DNA of 64,000 nucleotides from Limnoperna fortunei (Eukaryota > Mollusca > Bivalvia > Mytilida > Modiolidae): the NCBI GenBank assembly GCA_944474755.1, contig OX104120.1, positions 24,706,242 through 24,770,241 on the forward strand. The letters are read 5' to 3'. A program made the position numbers and the translations under genes. Each line of letters starts with the position of its first letter. Position 1 is the first letter of the stretch. The notes under the pieces were generated by a model. It saw only the letters and a program-made list of their open reading frames with translations. It ran no database searches and was not told where the DNA came from. This document shows positions 46,901 to 56,291 of the stretch, in pieces.

Positions 46901-47989
46901 GGACACCGATTTCCAATAGACCATGCGCGAATTCTATATTAAGGATGGCATGAAGCCACATGACATATATTTATTATTTTTCCTTGTAGTTAGCTTCCTG
47001 TGATTGGACTATTATCTACCTCGTGACAAATCATCAAAACTCGTTTAGAATGCAACAATATCATTGTAAACCTATACTTTCCATAAATAGCAATCATATA
47101 AATATTACCACCAGTTTTTAGCAAATGTCTTTCTTGTCCTTGGTATTCAGTACGTAACCTTGGAGAGCAAAGATATTGATTTTGGAGAATATTGATGCAC
47201 CAAATACAAAAAGAACTATGACGCCTATATAACGTTTCAGAACGTACGTAACATTCAAAAATGAAGCCACTAACTTTGAAAAAGTATGGAAATTTGAACA
47301 TTTTGAAAAATTTGATAGTCATGAGAAATAATAAAGTAATTGTAGCATGGCGATTCGGTCTATCCATGAATTTATCACCAGAATAAAAATATTCAATATT
47401 CCTACCCCTATAAAAGTCGAGACTGTTATTTAGCTAAAAAATTGCTGCAAGTAAAGCAAACACCCAGATAAACAGTACATTTTGACATAGTTACTTTATA
47501 TTAGACTATACAGATAATTGTTTTCATGCATTTGTGAAAAAAAATCCTACGTCTTTGGAGACCAATCTCTTTCTGGATTTTTCTTAACATTCAAACTTTG
47601 AACAAACCTATAGCTATCGGAATTACTATCAAAGCAATAAATAAAACGAGAAATCAAAGTTATTAAGTTCACAAGAGCACTACTGATAAACACTCTACGA
47701 CACACCCTAAACCTAAACCCCGAAGTAAGAAGGAAGACCAAAAAATCGTTTTAAGTACCACTTTTTAAAATGATATAGCCAGCCACTATAACAATCGTTT
47801 TTAATGACAAAGTTAAATGTAAAAGAATGTCCGCACTACGTTTTTCCCGTTCTTTTTTTGCTTATTCCCGTAATGTAATGCTTAGTCATTATTTAGACAG
47901 AAACACCTTAGCGCTTACCCTAAGTGAGTTTGGCACGACGGTGCTTTTGGAAATGAGACAATAATATAAATAATCCATAGTTTGTACAT
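37897..47989 (-). CDS. gene B: short EMI-domain transmembrane protein
   Basis: Six exons join in phase: 47989-47919 (71), 43488-43399 (90), 41045-40984 (62), 38791-38666 (126), 38281-38252 (30) and 37970-37897 (74), total 453 nt, about 150 residues. The product has a signal peptide, an EMI domain almost the same as gene A, then SGTDSSTSIII.. leading into a hydrophobic span of about 22 residues closed by CKCRKQKK, a type I membrane anchor, and a short tail (DEYTHVSIRK). The donor after exon 3 is GCAAGT, not the GTAAGT of gene A. The cysteine-rich exons of gene A are absent between EMI and anchor. The last exon is the least certain; it is open in more than one frame. It could act as a small receptor or a decoy partner of gene A. 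Confidence 0.65.
38252..38281 (-). CDS. gene B exon 5, 30-nt microexon
   Basis: The acceptor is a long T run then AG; the donor is GTACGA. It encodes DEYTHVSIRK and keeps phase 1. Confidence 0.5.
38666..38791 (-). CDS. gene B exon 4, transmembrane segment
   Basis: The acceptor is atttattttag and the donor is GTATTA. It encodes a Ser/Thr-rich stalk, a run of I/V/L/T residues (TVSVIIVLTIIITVVV) and a basic stop-transfer CKCRKQKK. Confidence 0.7.
38792..40983. other. intron 3 of gene B
   Basis: I searched this stretch for a copy of gene A exons 4-6 and saw none. No repeat family recognised. Confidence 0.45.
40984..41045 (-). CDS. gene B exon 3, second half of EMI domain
   Basis: 62 nt, same length as in gene A. 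Encodes AIGNTTYYCCKGYTGTDCDK. The donor is GC-type (GCAAGT). Confidence 0.75.
41490..41705 (+). mobile_element. diverged SINE
   Basis: Related to 31958-32226: gtgaacactgaggttgctgg, ttcaagacttactgcgggca, gactcgactc, gacaaggactgcta and a (AAAC)n-like tail. The head is decayed. Confidence 0.65.
41825..41930 (+). repeat. hammerhead-bearing repeat, disrupted core
   Basis: gagacgaaacgcgggtc (to 41878) keeps stem II, GAAA and GTC. CTGATGA is broken by a roughly 10-bp insertion (ctgatg tctgatgttt gagtc). It is followed by accttggtatctttgatgac, the usual downstream part of this repeat. Confidence 0.6.
41995..42215 (+). repeat. dispersed bivalve-type repeat
   Basis: Includes cctgacttggtacaggcaaa and the later tttaaacaggttttatggc. 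I recognise this as a common dispersed repeat in mussel sequence; that is recall, not a search. Confidence 0.5.
42216..43398. other. intron 2 of gene B
   Basis: AT-rich, nothing supported. Confidence 0.35.
43399..43488 (-). CDS. gene B exon 2, first half of EMI domain
   Basis: 90 nt, acceptor ttttttcag, donor GTCAGT. Encodes PGWCSNTTYRSESYTETCAF; the one change from gene A in this stretch is H to N. Confidence 0.8.
43489..45159. other. intron 1 of gene B, left part
   Basis: A tttat run lies near 44575-44592. No gene. Confidence 0.35.
45160..45800 (-). pseudogene. coding-like stretch of unknown origin, broken
   Basis: Minus-strand frames with coding-like composition, joined only by frame changes: ALALVRIFVLSIIDDDPDRV with LSLCTEICEGRRHVFNP, then SEPRPSTSSDSYTYLLPASE and ICTQCGTLHRGN, then a Lys-rich part. 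The CxxC is compatible with a zinc ribbon but no family is recognised. No splice sites support an active exon; it may be an old processed copy of a gene. It lies inside intron 1 of gene B. Confidence 0.3.
46180..46295 (-). repeat. tRNA-derived SINE head, decayed
   Basis: On the minus strand GGCCTAAGTGGCCGAGTGG starts the block, with a strong pol III A box (TGGCCGAGTGG). The B box is lost. Confidence 0.5.
46296..47918. other. intron 1 of gene B, right part
   Basis: No exon or repeat family was supported; the minus-strand frame at 46990-47367 shows no domain. Confidence 0.35.
47919..47989 (-). CDS. gene B exon 1, signal peptide
   Basis: 71 nt, ATG at 47989-47987, donor GTAAGC. Encodes MYKLWIIYIIVSFPKAPSCQ, close to gene A exon 1. 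Confidence 0.75.
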
Positions 47990-48230
47990 TTTAAAAAAGT
48001 TTAAAATATTGCGTCGAATATCTTCAACGAATAGCGCTTTATTAAAGCAATTTGTAAACATTAATTTACCATAGATTAAAATTATTCACGACTATATTGT
48101 TCTTGCTCTATCATAAATTAAAATCTATGGTTGTTCTCGTCTCATTGATTAACATTGTACTATACCAGTCCAATGATCATCTATTAAAGGTGCACGACGC
48201 AGGTTTGAATTTTATTAAAATAGTTAACCC
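47990..48230 (-). promoter_or_regulatory. upstream region of gene B conserved with gene A
   Basis: Aligns with 30535-30775, including tccaatgatcatctattaaa and ggtgcacgacgcaggttt. Probably a duplicated promoter and 5' UTR. Confidence 0.5.
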
Positions 48231-49290
48231 TGTTGAGTTAATCCCTTTGGGGTAGAAAAAAATACGTTGAAACAAAAGTATGGTGGATTTCCGTGATGAT
48301 GTGATGAAGTTGATGTCCTTTGAAGGAGTAACAAAATGAAAGAGGGAGAATCAGATAATTAAAAACATATCGACGGATCGTGCAACCATTCGGATTTTGA
48401 ATATTTTATACTGAGATACATAACCATAATTAACTAAAACATTCTTGTTGGGAGCTGATGATTAGAAGTCTATATATGGTTATATGAAATAATCAAATAA
48501 TGATGGAAACTAATAATAAACTGGCACGTGTGAGGACAGTGCTATAATATTTTTTTTCATAATATAACTCCCTGACATTTAAAGCAAAAGTAACAGAATA
48601 TTCAGTAATTATTCGAATGGAGAAGGTCAAATAAATGTTCTGAACTACTTAATACATTTTTTAAAAAGAAACGCTGTTATATGGATCTTGGTGTCCCGCA
48701 ATTTAGGTAAATAAATAAATAAATAAATAGGACGTAGATGCTCACATGTGACTCTTTGTTAAATGCAAGGCACTGTTCCACAATTTCATAAATTATCATG
48801 CTCAATTGTCGTTGTGTTAATTTTCAACTCCAACCAGTATTTAAGATCCGCAGAAAAGCAAATTTTGTTACAATTTGTTGGTAATATGCATGTACTATCG
48901 CCGCGTCTATGGAATTCTTTTATTCCGACGTCAGTTTTTTTGGAAATTTTGTTTCTGTCTAAATATCTGTGAAAGTCAATTCTAGGGGCGGAAACTTTCT
49001 TTAAAGACTTTGAAAAATTCGACCGACAAATATTGTCATTGCTGTGCCCCGATCGAACTCGTTATTGTTCCGTCGGATGAATGTACTGTTATATATGCTA
49101 AGCAAAACAAAAACAAAAAGTGACAACTCGGATCCAATAAGGTAAGAAAGAGGAAATCGAAACAGTTACTGGTAATCTGAACGATAATATTATTTACCCC
49201 TTATCAGAGACAATTCAGTTTTAAAGCTAATTAACAAAATATAAATAACAATAAATATCATTTGTCAATTTTATCAATATCAAGGTCACG
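48231..49290. other. spacer upstream of gene B
   Basis: A short (aaat)n run lies near 48710-48730. No gene. Confidence 0.35.
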
Positions 49291-49291
49291 T

Positions 49292-49335
49292 CCTCAATAT
49301 AGCTGAAATATTGCTTGTTGGACGTAAATTTTTAT
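49292..49335. repeat. short SINE-tail-like motif
   Basis: cctcaatatagctgaaatat then tgcttgttggacgta, the same core seen at the ends of the blocks at 53.9 and 54.6 kb. Confidence 0.5.
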
Positions 49336-49342
49336 ATTAACA

Positions 49343-49469
49343 TTGCCGCTTTTCGACCCATTGATGACATGTTCCATCGAATGCAATGGATCTCCTCATA
49401 CGTCCTACTGGTCTAACGTTGCTTACACAACACTGTCCTAGGATGCATTCAGATACAAGATAGCGCGGA
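49343..49469 (-). pseudogene. decayed third exon of a gene C paralogue
   Basis: On the minus strand it reads ILGQCCVSNVRPVGRMRRS and GTCHQW, matching PGQCCVSNTRPIGRKRRSS and GTCQNQ of gene C. The first cysteine reads Arg (CGC), the entry phase does not fit and the donor is changed to GTTAAT. No other exons of this copy were found nearby. It shows that gene C belongs to a local family. Confidence 0.65.
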
Positions 49470-50745
49470 CTAAAATAGATGAGAAGATACATAAAACTAA
49501 ACAACATTTGGTCTGTTGGTAGCTGTACTAATTACGGAGGATATGTTATAAAGTTATCTTTACCAGACACCTTATTAATTATACACTATATAAGAAATCT
49601 GATAAAACTGAAGAGATATCAAATGGATTTTACAAGATATCTAAAAAATACAAAAGATAGAAGATATCTTATTAAGTATCAGAACTTTTAATAGATGAAG
49701 AGTGTCATTTATATTAGAACTGCAACAGTACATAATTTGATGTTTGCATGGATTACTCCATGAATATACCTAAATATCAGTCCATATCTATATAGGCCTC
49801 CACCAAATACTTTTTCGTGGTTTCCATTGTGATGTCCTTTCTGGTAAAAAAAATACCGGAACAATATATATTAACCGAAATTTAGTTTTATTTTGTATAT
49901 TTCTTTTGTATATGCATATCTTCTTATTATATTAAAGTCATATCTTGTGCTTCCTTTTGATGAAATATCTTTACAAAATTTGGGGTTTCATATCAGCAAA
50001 CTTATATTTTCAATTGGATAAAACAAGGTCAGTTGGTATTAATCTGCAGTAATTTTACATGAGGGCATTATCACGCACGTAGGCGTTATCATGTTGTGGT
50101 AATGCCCTCTCCAGTAAGAAGCATCAGAAACTGTTTATTTTAATATATATAAATAAATATATTTAAATGTAAAACCTAAATGAAGAAAAAATGTTTATTT
50201 AGCTTAGAAAACAAACTGTGTATAGCCTGTAGAAGACGAATAATGATATATCATAAACAACATTAAAATCATACAGCAAACAGCTACAAATAAGATCAAC
50301 AGTCTAAAACACATGAAATAAACATAATAGTTGCTTAAGTAGCTGGCATTGTCATGATACCTGACAGCACTCGTGACAGTGCTATTGCTTGCAACATTGA
50401 TGATACCCTCGCATATGGCTCGGGCATCATCAATGTTTCAGGAAATATCACTCTCCCTTGTAAAGTCAAGATATCTTGACAATAACCTCTATACAAGGAA
50501 CTATTGTATAAATGGTTTATAAACAAACACGTTATTATATGACAGCTGTTGTTAAGGAAATGTGAAATGCTATAAAGTTTTTAATGATACCTGTTCTTTT
50601 GTTTCAATCTGAAGTTTTATTATGTTAGTGGAAAATTACAATATTTATCTAAAAATCTCAGCACTTTTTTGTAGTATCGTTTCATCCTATCAGTCGTTCG
50701 TACTGATAAACACATTTTCTCGTGATAATTTCTCGTGATAATTTG
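49470..50745. other. spacer, no gene seen
   Basis: AT-rich, no supported feature apart from a small duplication (tctcgtgataattt twice) at about 50719-50745. Confidence 0.35.
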
Positions 50746-50765
50746 ACCATGTCATGGTCAAAACG

Positions 50766-50965
50766 GGTTGCGGGTTCGAGTCTCTCTATGGGCAGGGTCA
50801 CTCGACTCCAATCTTAATTGACAAGGATTGCCAATTTTTCAACCGCAGGTTGGAGGGGGTGTTTCTCGGAACTCCGGCTTCCTCCCCAAATAAAAACTTT
50901 ACACCTGATATAGCTGAAAAATTTATGAAAGTGGCGTTCAACAATATCAAACAAACAAACAAGCA
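50766..50965 (+). mobile_element. SINE, head truncated, with 12-bp target duplication
   Basis: Flanked by atggtcaaaacg at 50754-50765 and 50966-50977. It contains the B-box part (gggttcgagtctc), gacaaggattgccaattttt, tagctgaaaaattt and a (CAAA)n tail. Same family as 31958-32226. Confidence 0.85.
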
Positions 50966-50999
50966 ATGGTCAAAACGAAATACTTCAATCAAACCTACC

Positions 51000-51588
51000 T
51001 GGAACAACGTTAAATATAATGGAAAATCAAATTATTAAACAATATTCAAAGCAATTCTAAATGACAGAAAATTCAGTACATTGTGGTTTTTGTTAATCTT
51101 ATTTAATTTACGGTGTGACTTTTTACCCAAACTTACCCAAACATACCTAAACGTACCCAAACTACACCCCAACACACATTGAAATAACATTTTTTGCATT
51201 TCTATTATGTATAAACATTTTATATACAATATTTTTGATGGAAAATGTTATAAAAGTGGTTATGAATACTATACGGACCCTCGCCCTGGGAGGATACCGA
51301 CCTGATGCCTAATATTTACACAGATTAGACGTTTAAGAGGATATATTGCGAAAATTTGACTTGAAACTTGACCTTTGACCACAGGAGTTTTGAATACCTA
51401 CCGAGAGTTTTCTTTGTTTATTTGTATGTTTATTTTTGGAAGGAGCATTACATGCGTATTCTAAATGTACACTGAACTGTTCTTAGTAGTCACAACAGTA
51501 TAATATTGAACAATTTGAGAACACATCTCACTGTTGGTTGATTAGCTTCTTATTGAACAATAATTGTAAAACAAACACTATTATATAA
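51000..51588. other. spacer, no gene seen
   Basis: Contains short acccaaac-type repeats at about 51127-51170; nothing else. Confidence 0.4.
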
Positions 51589-52512
51589 ATGTCACTCGAA
51601 GAAACGTCAAAATTATTATTGGAAAGTCAAAAGATTTTTTATGCTAGCGAAGATATTACTAGTAGTACACCTATAATTCTGAATATGCTGCTACGTTTTG
51701 TGTCATCCATTGATGGACTATTGAAAACCATACAAACGGCAGTTGACTCAATTAAGGATATTAAGAAAGAATTACTTCTTATGTCAGCAAGGATGAGAGA
51801 AATAGAGTCGATAAGCTCTGAGCGATATGTTCGATGAAATTATATGTAAGGTGACAAACGAGATGAAGCTATTCATAAACATGCCGAAAAATTTACAAAA
51901 AAGTCACAAGACATAAGCCAACAATCAGAACAAAATAGTGTCTATGACAAGAAACATTACTGAGCTGAAGAAACAGTTAATAGACACTTAATCACAGCAA
52001 TTTGACAAAGAAAAAAATAGAAAAATTACAAAACAGCATTATTGACCTGCAGTGTCGGACGAAGAAAAATAATCTCAGATTCACCAACTTAACAAAGCAG
52101 AAAACTTGAGTATGTCGAGGTAAAGCTACGTTCTTTTATTTACGAGCAACTCGGAATCGAACATTACATTGAATTTGGAAATGTACACAAATTCGGCAAA
52201 CGCTCAAACGACAAACCGAAGCCAATCGTTGCGAAATTTTTATACCACAAAGACCTGAGATTGGTCCTCAAACACGCAACTTGGCTGAAAAATACTCCTT
52301 ACGGCATAAACGAACAATTCCCAAATGCAATTGAAGAAAAACGAAAAAACTGTATCTGATCCAAAAAGAAGCTAAGAAACACGGTAAACATGTAATGCTA
52401 GTTAGAGACAATCTGTTTATAGACGGAACTTTGTACAGTCCCGACGAAAGTGAAAAAGAACAGACTTCACTGCCAACCGATAAAATTACGAAGAGACTGA
52501 TTGTGTATTGAA
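51589..52512 (+). pseudogene. LINE ORF1-like RNA-binding protein, broken
   Basis: It starts with an intact 82-residue frame (MSLEETSKLLLESQ ... MREIESISSERYVR), rich in charged heptads and likely coiled coil. After stops and frame changes it continues IIDLQCRTKKNNLRFTNL, RSFIYEQLGIEHYIEF, NVHKFGKRSNDKPKPIVAKF, LYHKDLRLVL and TPYGINEQFPNAIEEKRK. The order of coiled coil, RRM-like part and C-terminal domain is that of L1-type ORF1 proteins, which coat LINE RNA. A matching C-terminal fragment lies at 25340-25760. No ORF2 follows. Confidence 0.7.
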
Positions 52513-53549
52513 TGTATTTTGAATTTATAATTAAAATTCAGCACATGGCATTGTCGTGTGGCTATCCAAATTGATATTGGTGTTTGCGCTTTATTTCTAT
52601 GGCTCTAAGCATTGAATATTTGGATATAGGATATTCTAATGTTACAATAAATAGCTTGCTGCCTCGATTTACCCTTGTATGTGTTTAAGATCTACATTAC
52701 TATGTATGATTCTAACTAAATTTTTGCGGTTTTTTTTGCACTGGAGGTATATATGTATTATTACCTTTAATGAAATTCAGTTACTTTTTGTGTTACAGCT
52801 GTTACATTTTAATATATACGTGTAGAAGTGCGTCACCTGAAAAAAAAACAGAATAAATTACATAAAGATAAATAAGAACATTATTGAAAAAAGTTAAAAC
52901 AGTAAAACACTATTGTTTGTTGGCTTGGTTTTATATACACTGACCTTACAGAAATGATTCCACTTCAACACGTTAGCCGAGTTACCTTATATATTAATTT
53001 AATATTAGAATCTTTAAAAGATTTCATTAGTCAAAATATATCACTTGATTCCTTTTTATTGGGTTTTCATTTTATAATAGAAAATTACTTTTTATATGCA
53101 TTTCGGTATATCTAAAGTTTTTGCTAAAACAAAATGGCAAATTTGTGTTATTGTTTATGTTAAAAATTAAATAAAATTGCTGTTGCTGGTAAAATTTTCT
53201 TCTTAAAACAAATTGTGGGATAAATATTCAATAGACAATTATGCTGAATGCCTACTTTAACGTAAAAATGTCCATAAACACAAAAACTTTCTTTGTCCCC
53301 ATTCATACTATCATCAAGTCAATTCAAACAAGCATCGACCTCTGTCATCAAAAGACTATAATTGTATATAATTAAAAGTCTTTGGGCCATTTTCTTACAT
53401 TATATTCTAGAATCCAATATTACTTTAGAGTTATTAAAAACGATACTTCAGGTTTATAAAACATTTGCTACATAAAACAAGTTTGATTTGCAAAAAACTG
53501 CAATATGTGAAGATGAATGATTATGAAAAGAAAAAATACGCTTCTTTGA
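52513..53549. other. spacer, no gene seen
   Basis: AT-rich; nothing supported. Confidence 0.35.
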
Positions 53550-53975
53550 CAGACATATTTTGCTTGCTGGGACCATACTGGGATGGTTCCCAGTGCTCGA
53601 CCCACAGAACAGCCCAGCGCGTCCCCGGGTGGCGGATAGGAGAGACCCTCTCGTTGTTGGGTCATAATACGGAAAGCCTGACCGCGGACCGTAGTGGGTA
53701 ACGTGTTTGGAGAGTGCCACGCACCTTGCCAGATAAAGACCCCTAGATTTCGAAAAAGAGTAGGCTCATTGTAGCCGCTACAAAAGGATAAATTTTCCGC
53801 CCCTACCCAAAACGCCATACTTTTCCAGTGGCAGTCAAAATTGTTTTCCCTGTGACCCATCCCACCCCCATTTTCCGTTAATTTATTGTTTGTTAACTTG
53901 TTCCCGTCCTGAATATAGCTGAAATACTGCTCGCTGGACGTTAAGCAGACATCCAGTCAATCATATTTTGCCTGT
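53550..53975. repeat. GC-richer dispersed element, copy 1
   Basis: Contains ggtcataatacggaaagcct followed by gaccgcggacc, then a tail gaatatagctgaaatactgc with tggacgttaagcagacatcc. A second copy is at 54340-54600. Frames through it are not genes. The tail resembles the mollusc SINE core. Confidence 0.6.
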
Positions 53976-54339
53976 GTTAATATAGAGTTCAAACAAATGT
54001 CAATTTTACTGTCCACATTTAATATTTTCATTTAAGCCTATGAATTACTGGGACGTTTGGACGAAACAGATGAACTAGACTATATCCAAAGATGGCCGTT
54101 GTCATTAAGAATATTAAATTCTCTTAAAATTGCCAAAAACCGTTTAATTACTCACCAGATTTTGCTGAAAATTAAGCTGTAGCATAATCACAAAAATGTA
54201 CTAGTTATATATGCCATACGTTTTCTATATTTTGTCGACTATGCAAATTTGACTTATTTTGACCATCATTAAAAATATTTTCTGAAACTTCTACGATTGA
54301 TAAGCAAAGGTAGCATGAAGGACCGTTATTTATTTGCTT

Positions 54340-54600
54340 ACACAAATGCTCCCGTCATGACCAATACCCCAGTGCGTCCCATGTTGGCGGATATGTGATT
54401 TTGGTGGTTAGGTCATAATTCCGAAAGCCTGATCGCGGACCACACTGGGTAACGTAACTAAATTTTCCGTCCATACTCAATACTTCATGTCATTCCGTGG
54501 CAGTCGAAATTATGTTCCCGTTGGCCTATCCCGTTTCCGATATTAACTGAATATATCTGAAATATTGCTCGCTCAAATTAAAGCAAACATCAAATCAATC
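54340..54600. repeat. dispersed element, copy 2
   Basis: Shared with copy 1: gtgcgtccc.tgttggcggat, ggtcataattccgaaagcct, gatcgcggacca and the tail tctgaaatattgctcgct. It runs directly into the minisatellite. Confidence 0.6.
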
Positions 54601-55500
54601 AGGCACAATACCAATTCCTTGGACTGTTGCCTAATAACTAAGTATCACATATTTTTGGACTGTATCTTCATGACAAAGTATAACATACTTGGACTGAAGC
54701 CTCATAACAAATTAAAACCAATTTCTTGGACTGTGCCTCATGACAAAGTATAATAAATACTTGGACTGTAACCTCATGACAAATTGTAACAAATAACTTT
54801 GAATCTAGACTCATGACAAAGTATAATTAATAATTTTGACTGTAGATAAATGACAAAGTATAACAAATAACTTAGCATGTAGCCTCATGATAAAGTATAA
54901 CAATTTTTTTAGACTATAACCTCATTACACTGTATAACAAATTTCTTGGACTGTGTCCTCATGACAAAGTATAACACATGTCGTGGGCTGCAGACTCATG
55001 ATGAGGTATAACCGATTTCTTGACCTGTAGCCTCGTGACAAAGCATAACAAATTACTTAGACTGTAGCATCATGACATTGTATAACAGATTTCCGAATAT
55101 ATCTGAAATATTGCAAAATGGACATAAAACTAACATCAAATCAATCATTCAGTCCTGACCAATACCAATTTCTTGATTGCTGCTTCATAACAAAGTATAA
55201 AAAATATCGTTATCGTCTCTTGACGATATATAACAGGTATCTTGGACTGCATTACACAGTATAAGGTATTAATTATACTTAGTCTCATGACAAAGTATAA
55301 GGTATTAATTATACTTAGTCTCATGACAAAGTATAAGGTATTAATTATACTTAGTCTCATGACAAAGTATAAGGTATTAATTATACTTAGTCTCATGACA
55401 AAGTATAAGGTATTAATTATACTTAGTCTCATGACAAAGTATAAGGTATTAATTATACTTAGTCTCATGACAAAGTATGAACTATTACTTGGACTGTAGT
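54601..55500. repeat. minisatellite, 36-bp units, partly perfect
   Basis: 54601-55250 holds diverged units around cctcatgacaaagtataaca. 55261-55478 holds six copies at exact 36-bp spacing (ataaggtatt at 55261, 55297, 55333, 55369, 55405, 55441). Both strands stay open across the perfect part, but this follows from the unit length. Confidence 0.9.
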
Positions 55501-56180
55501 CCCATGACTATGTACAACACAATGATACGTTATTAATACAAAATATCTGTCTACTAGCCAGATACACCTTAAGACGGTTTTACATATTCAACGATATCTC
55601 TAAATGTCAGGTTTTTTTATGGAAACAAAGACGGGTCCATTCTTTTCAATGTTTTATTAAAAAAGGAGTTACATCAGTATTTAAAGTCTAAGGTGTGTTC
55701 ACGCTGTGATATAACTATACAAATGATAATTTAAAGCGTCTTTTGCATTTTTTAAGTCTACATCTTATTTACAGATATTTTTAAGTAGCTAGTTACAGTA
55801 TCTATGTAGCCCATTTTTGACAGCAGTTATAAGAAATATTTATTTAGCGTAGAGGTTTTGTAGAACACTTAGCAGAGCTGATTTATTACACCTGGATTGT
55901 CTTTCAGATGGTGAAAGATATGATAATTAGGTTACCAAGTGAATTATCAACACCTAGTTCCTTCATCAAACCATCTATGAAGTAACACCATAACAGATAT
56001 ATTATATACTTAATAATATGTCTTATAAAAATATGTAATGTGTTATTTACAGTTTTAGATATCTTGAAAATAAAATAAACATATAAACGTCTTCCAAAGA
56101 TTGATAAAACATGTTATGTGTATTGACCAAATTTATATCGAACCAAAACAATGCAAGAGGCTGGGAAGATACAAAAATTA
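55501..56180. other. spacer downstream of gene C
   Basis: No gene seen. Confidence 0.35.
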
Positions 56181-56184
56181 AAGT

Positions 56185-56216
56185 TTTATTCAAAGCTGAG
56201 TTTATTAAATATGACA
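56185..56216 (-). terminator. polyadenylation signals of gene C
   Basis: Two AATAAA hexamers on the minus strand, 56216-56211 and 56190-56185, about 40-70 nt past the gene C stop. Confidence 0.6.
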
Positions 56217-56253
56217 TTAATACTGCTATAACGAAGTAAGCATATGAAGGTCT

Positions 56254-56291
56254 TTATGCTGCATCAACATCTTTTCTTTTTTCACATGTTC
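56254..56291 (-). CDS. gene C exon 5, C-terminus
   Basis: The acceptor is ttttttatgcag. Encodes GTCEKRKDVDAA then TAA; it supplies the tenth cysteine. Confidence 0.7.

Noticed and set aside
53454..53860. 130-residue minus-strand frame and its plus-strand partner
   Set aside because: They lie in a dispersed repeat with a second copy at 54340-54600, and neither frame is kept there.
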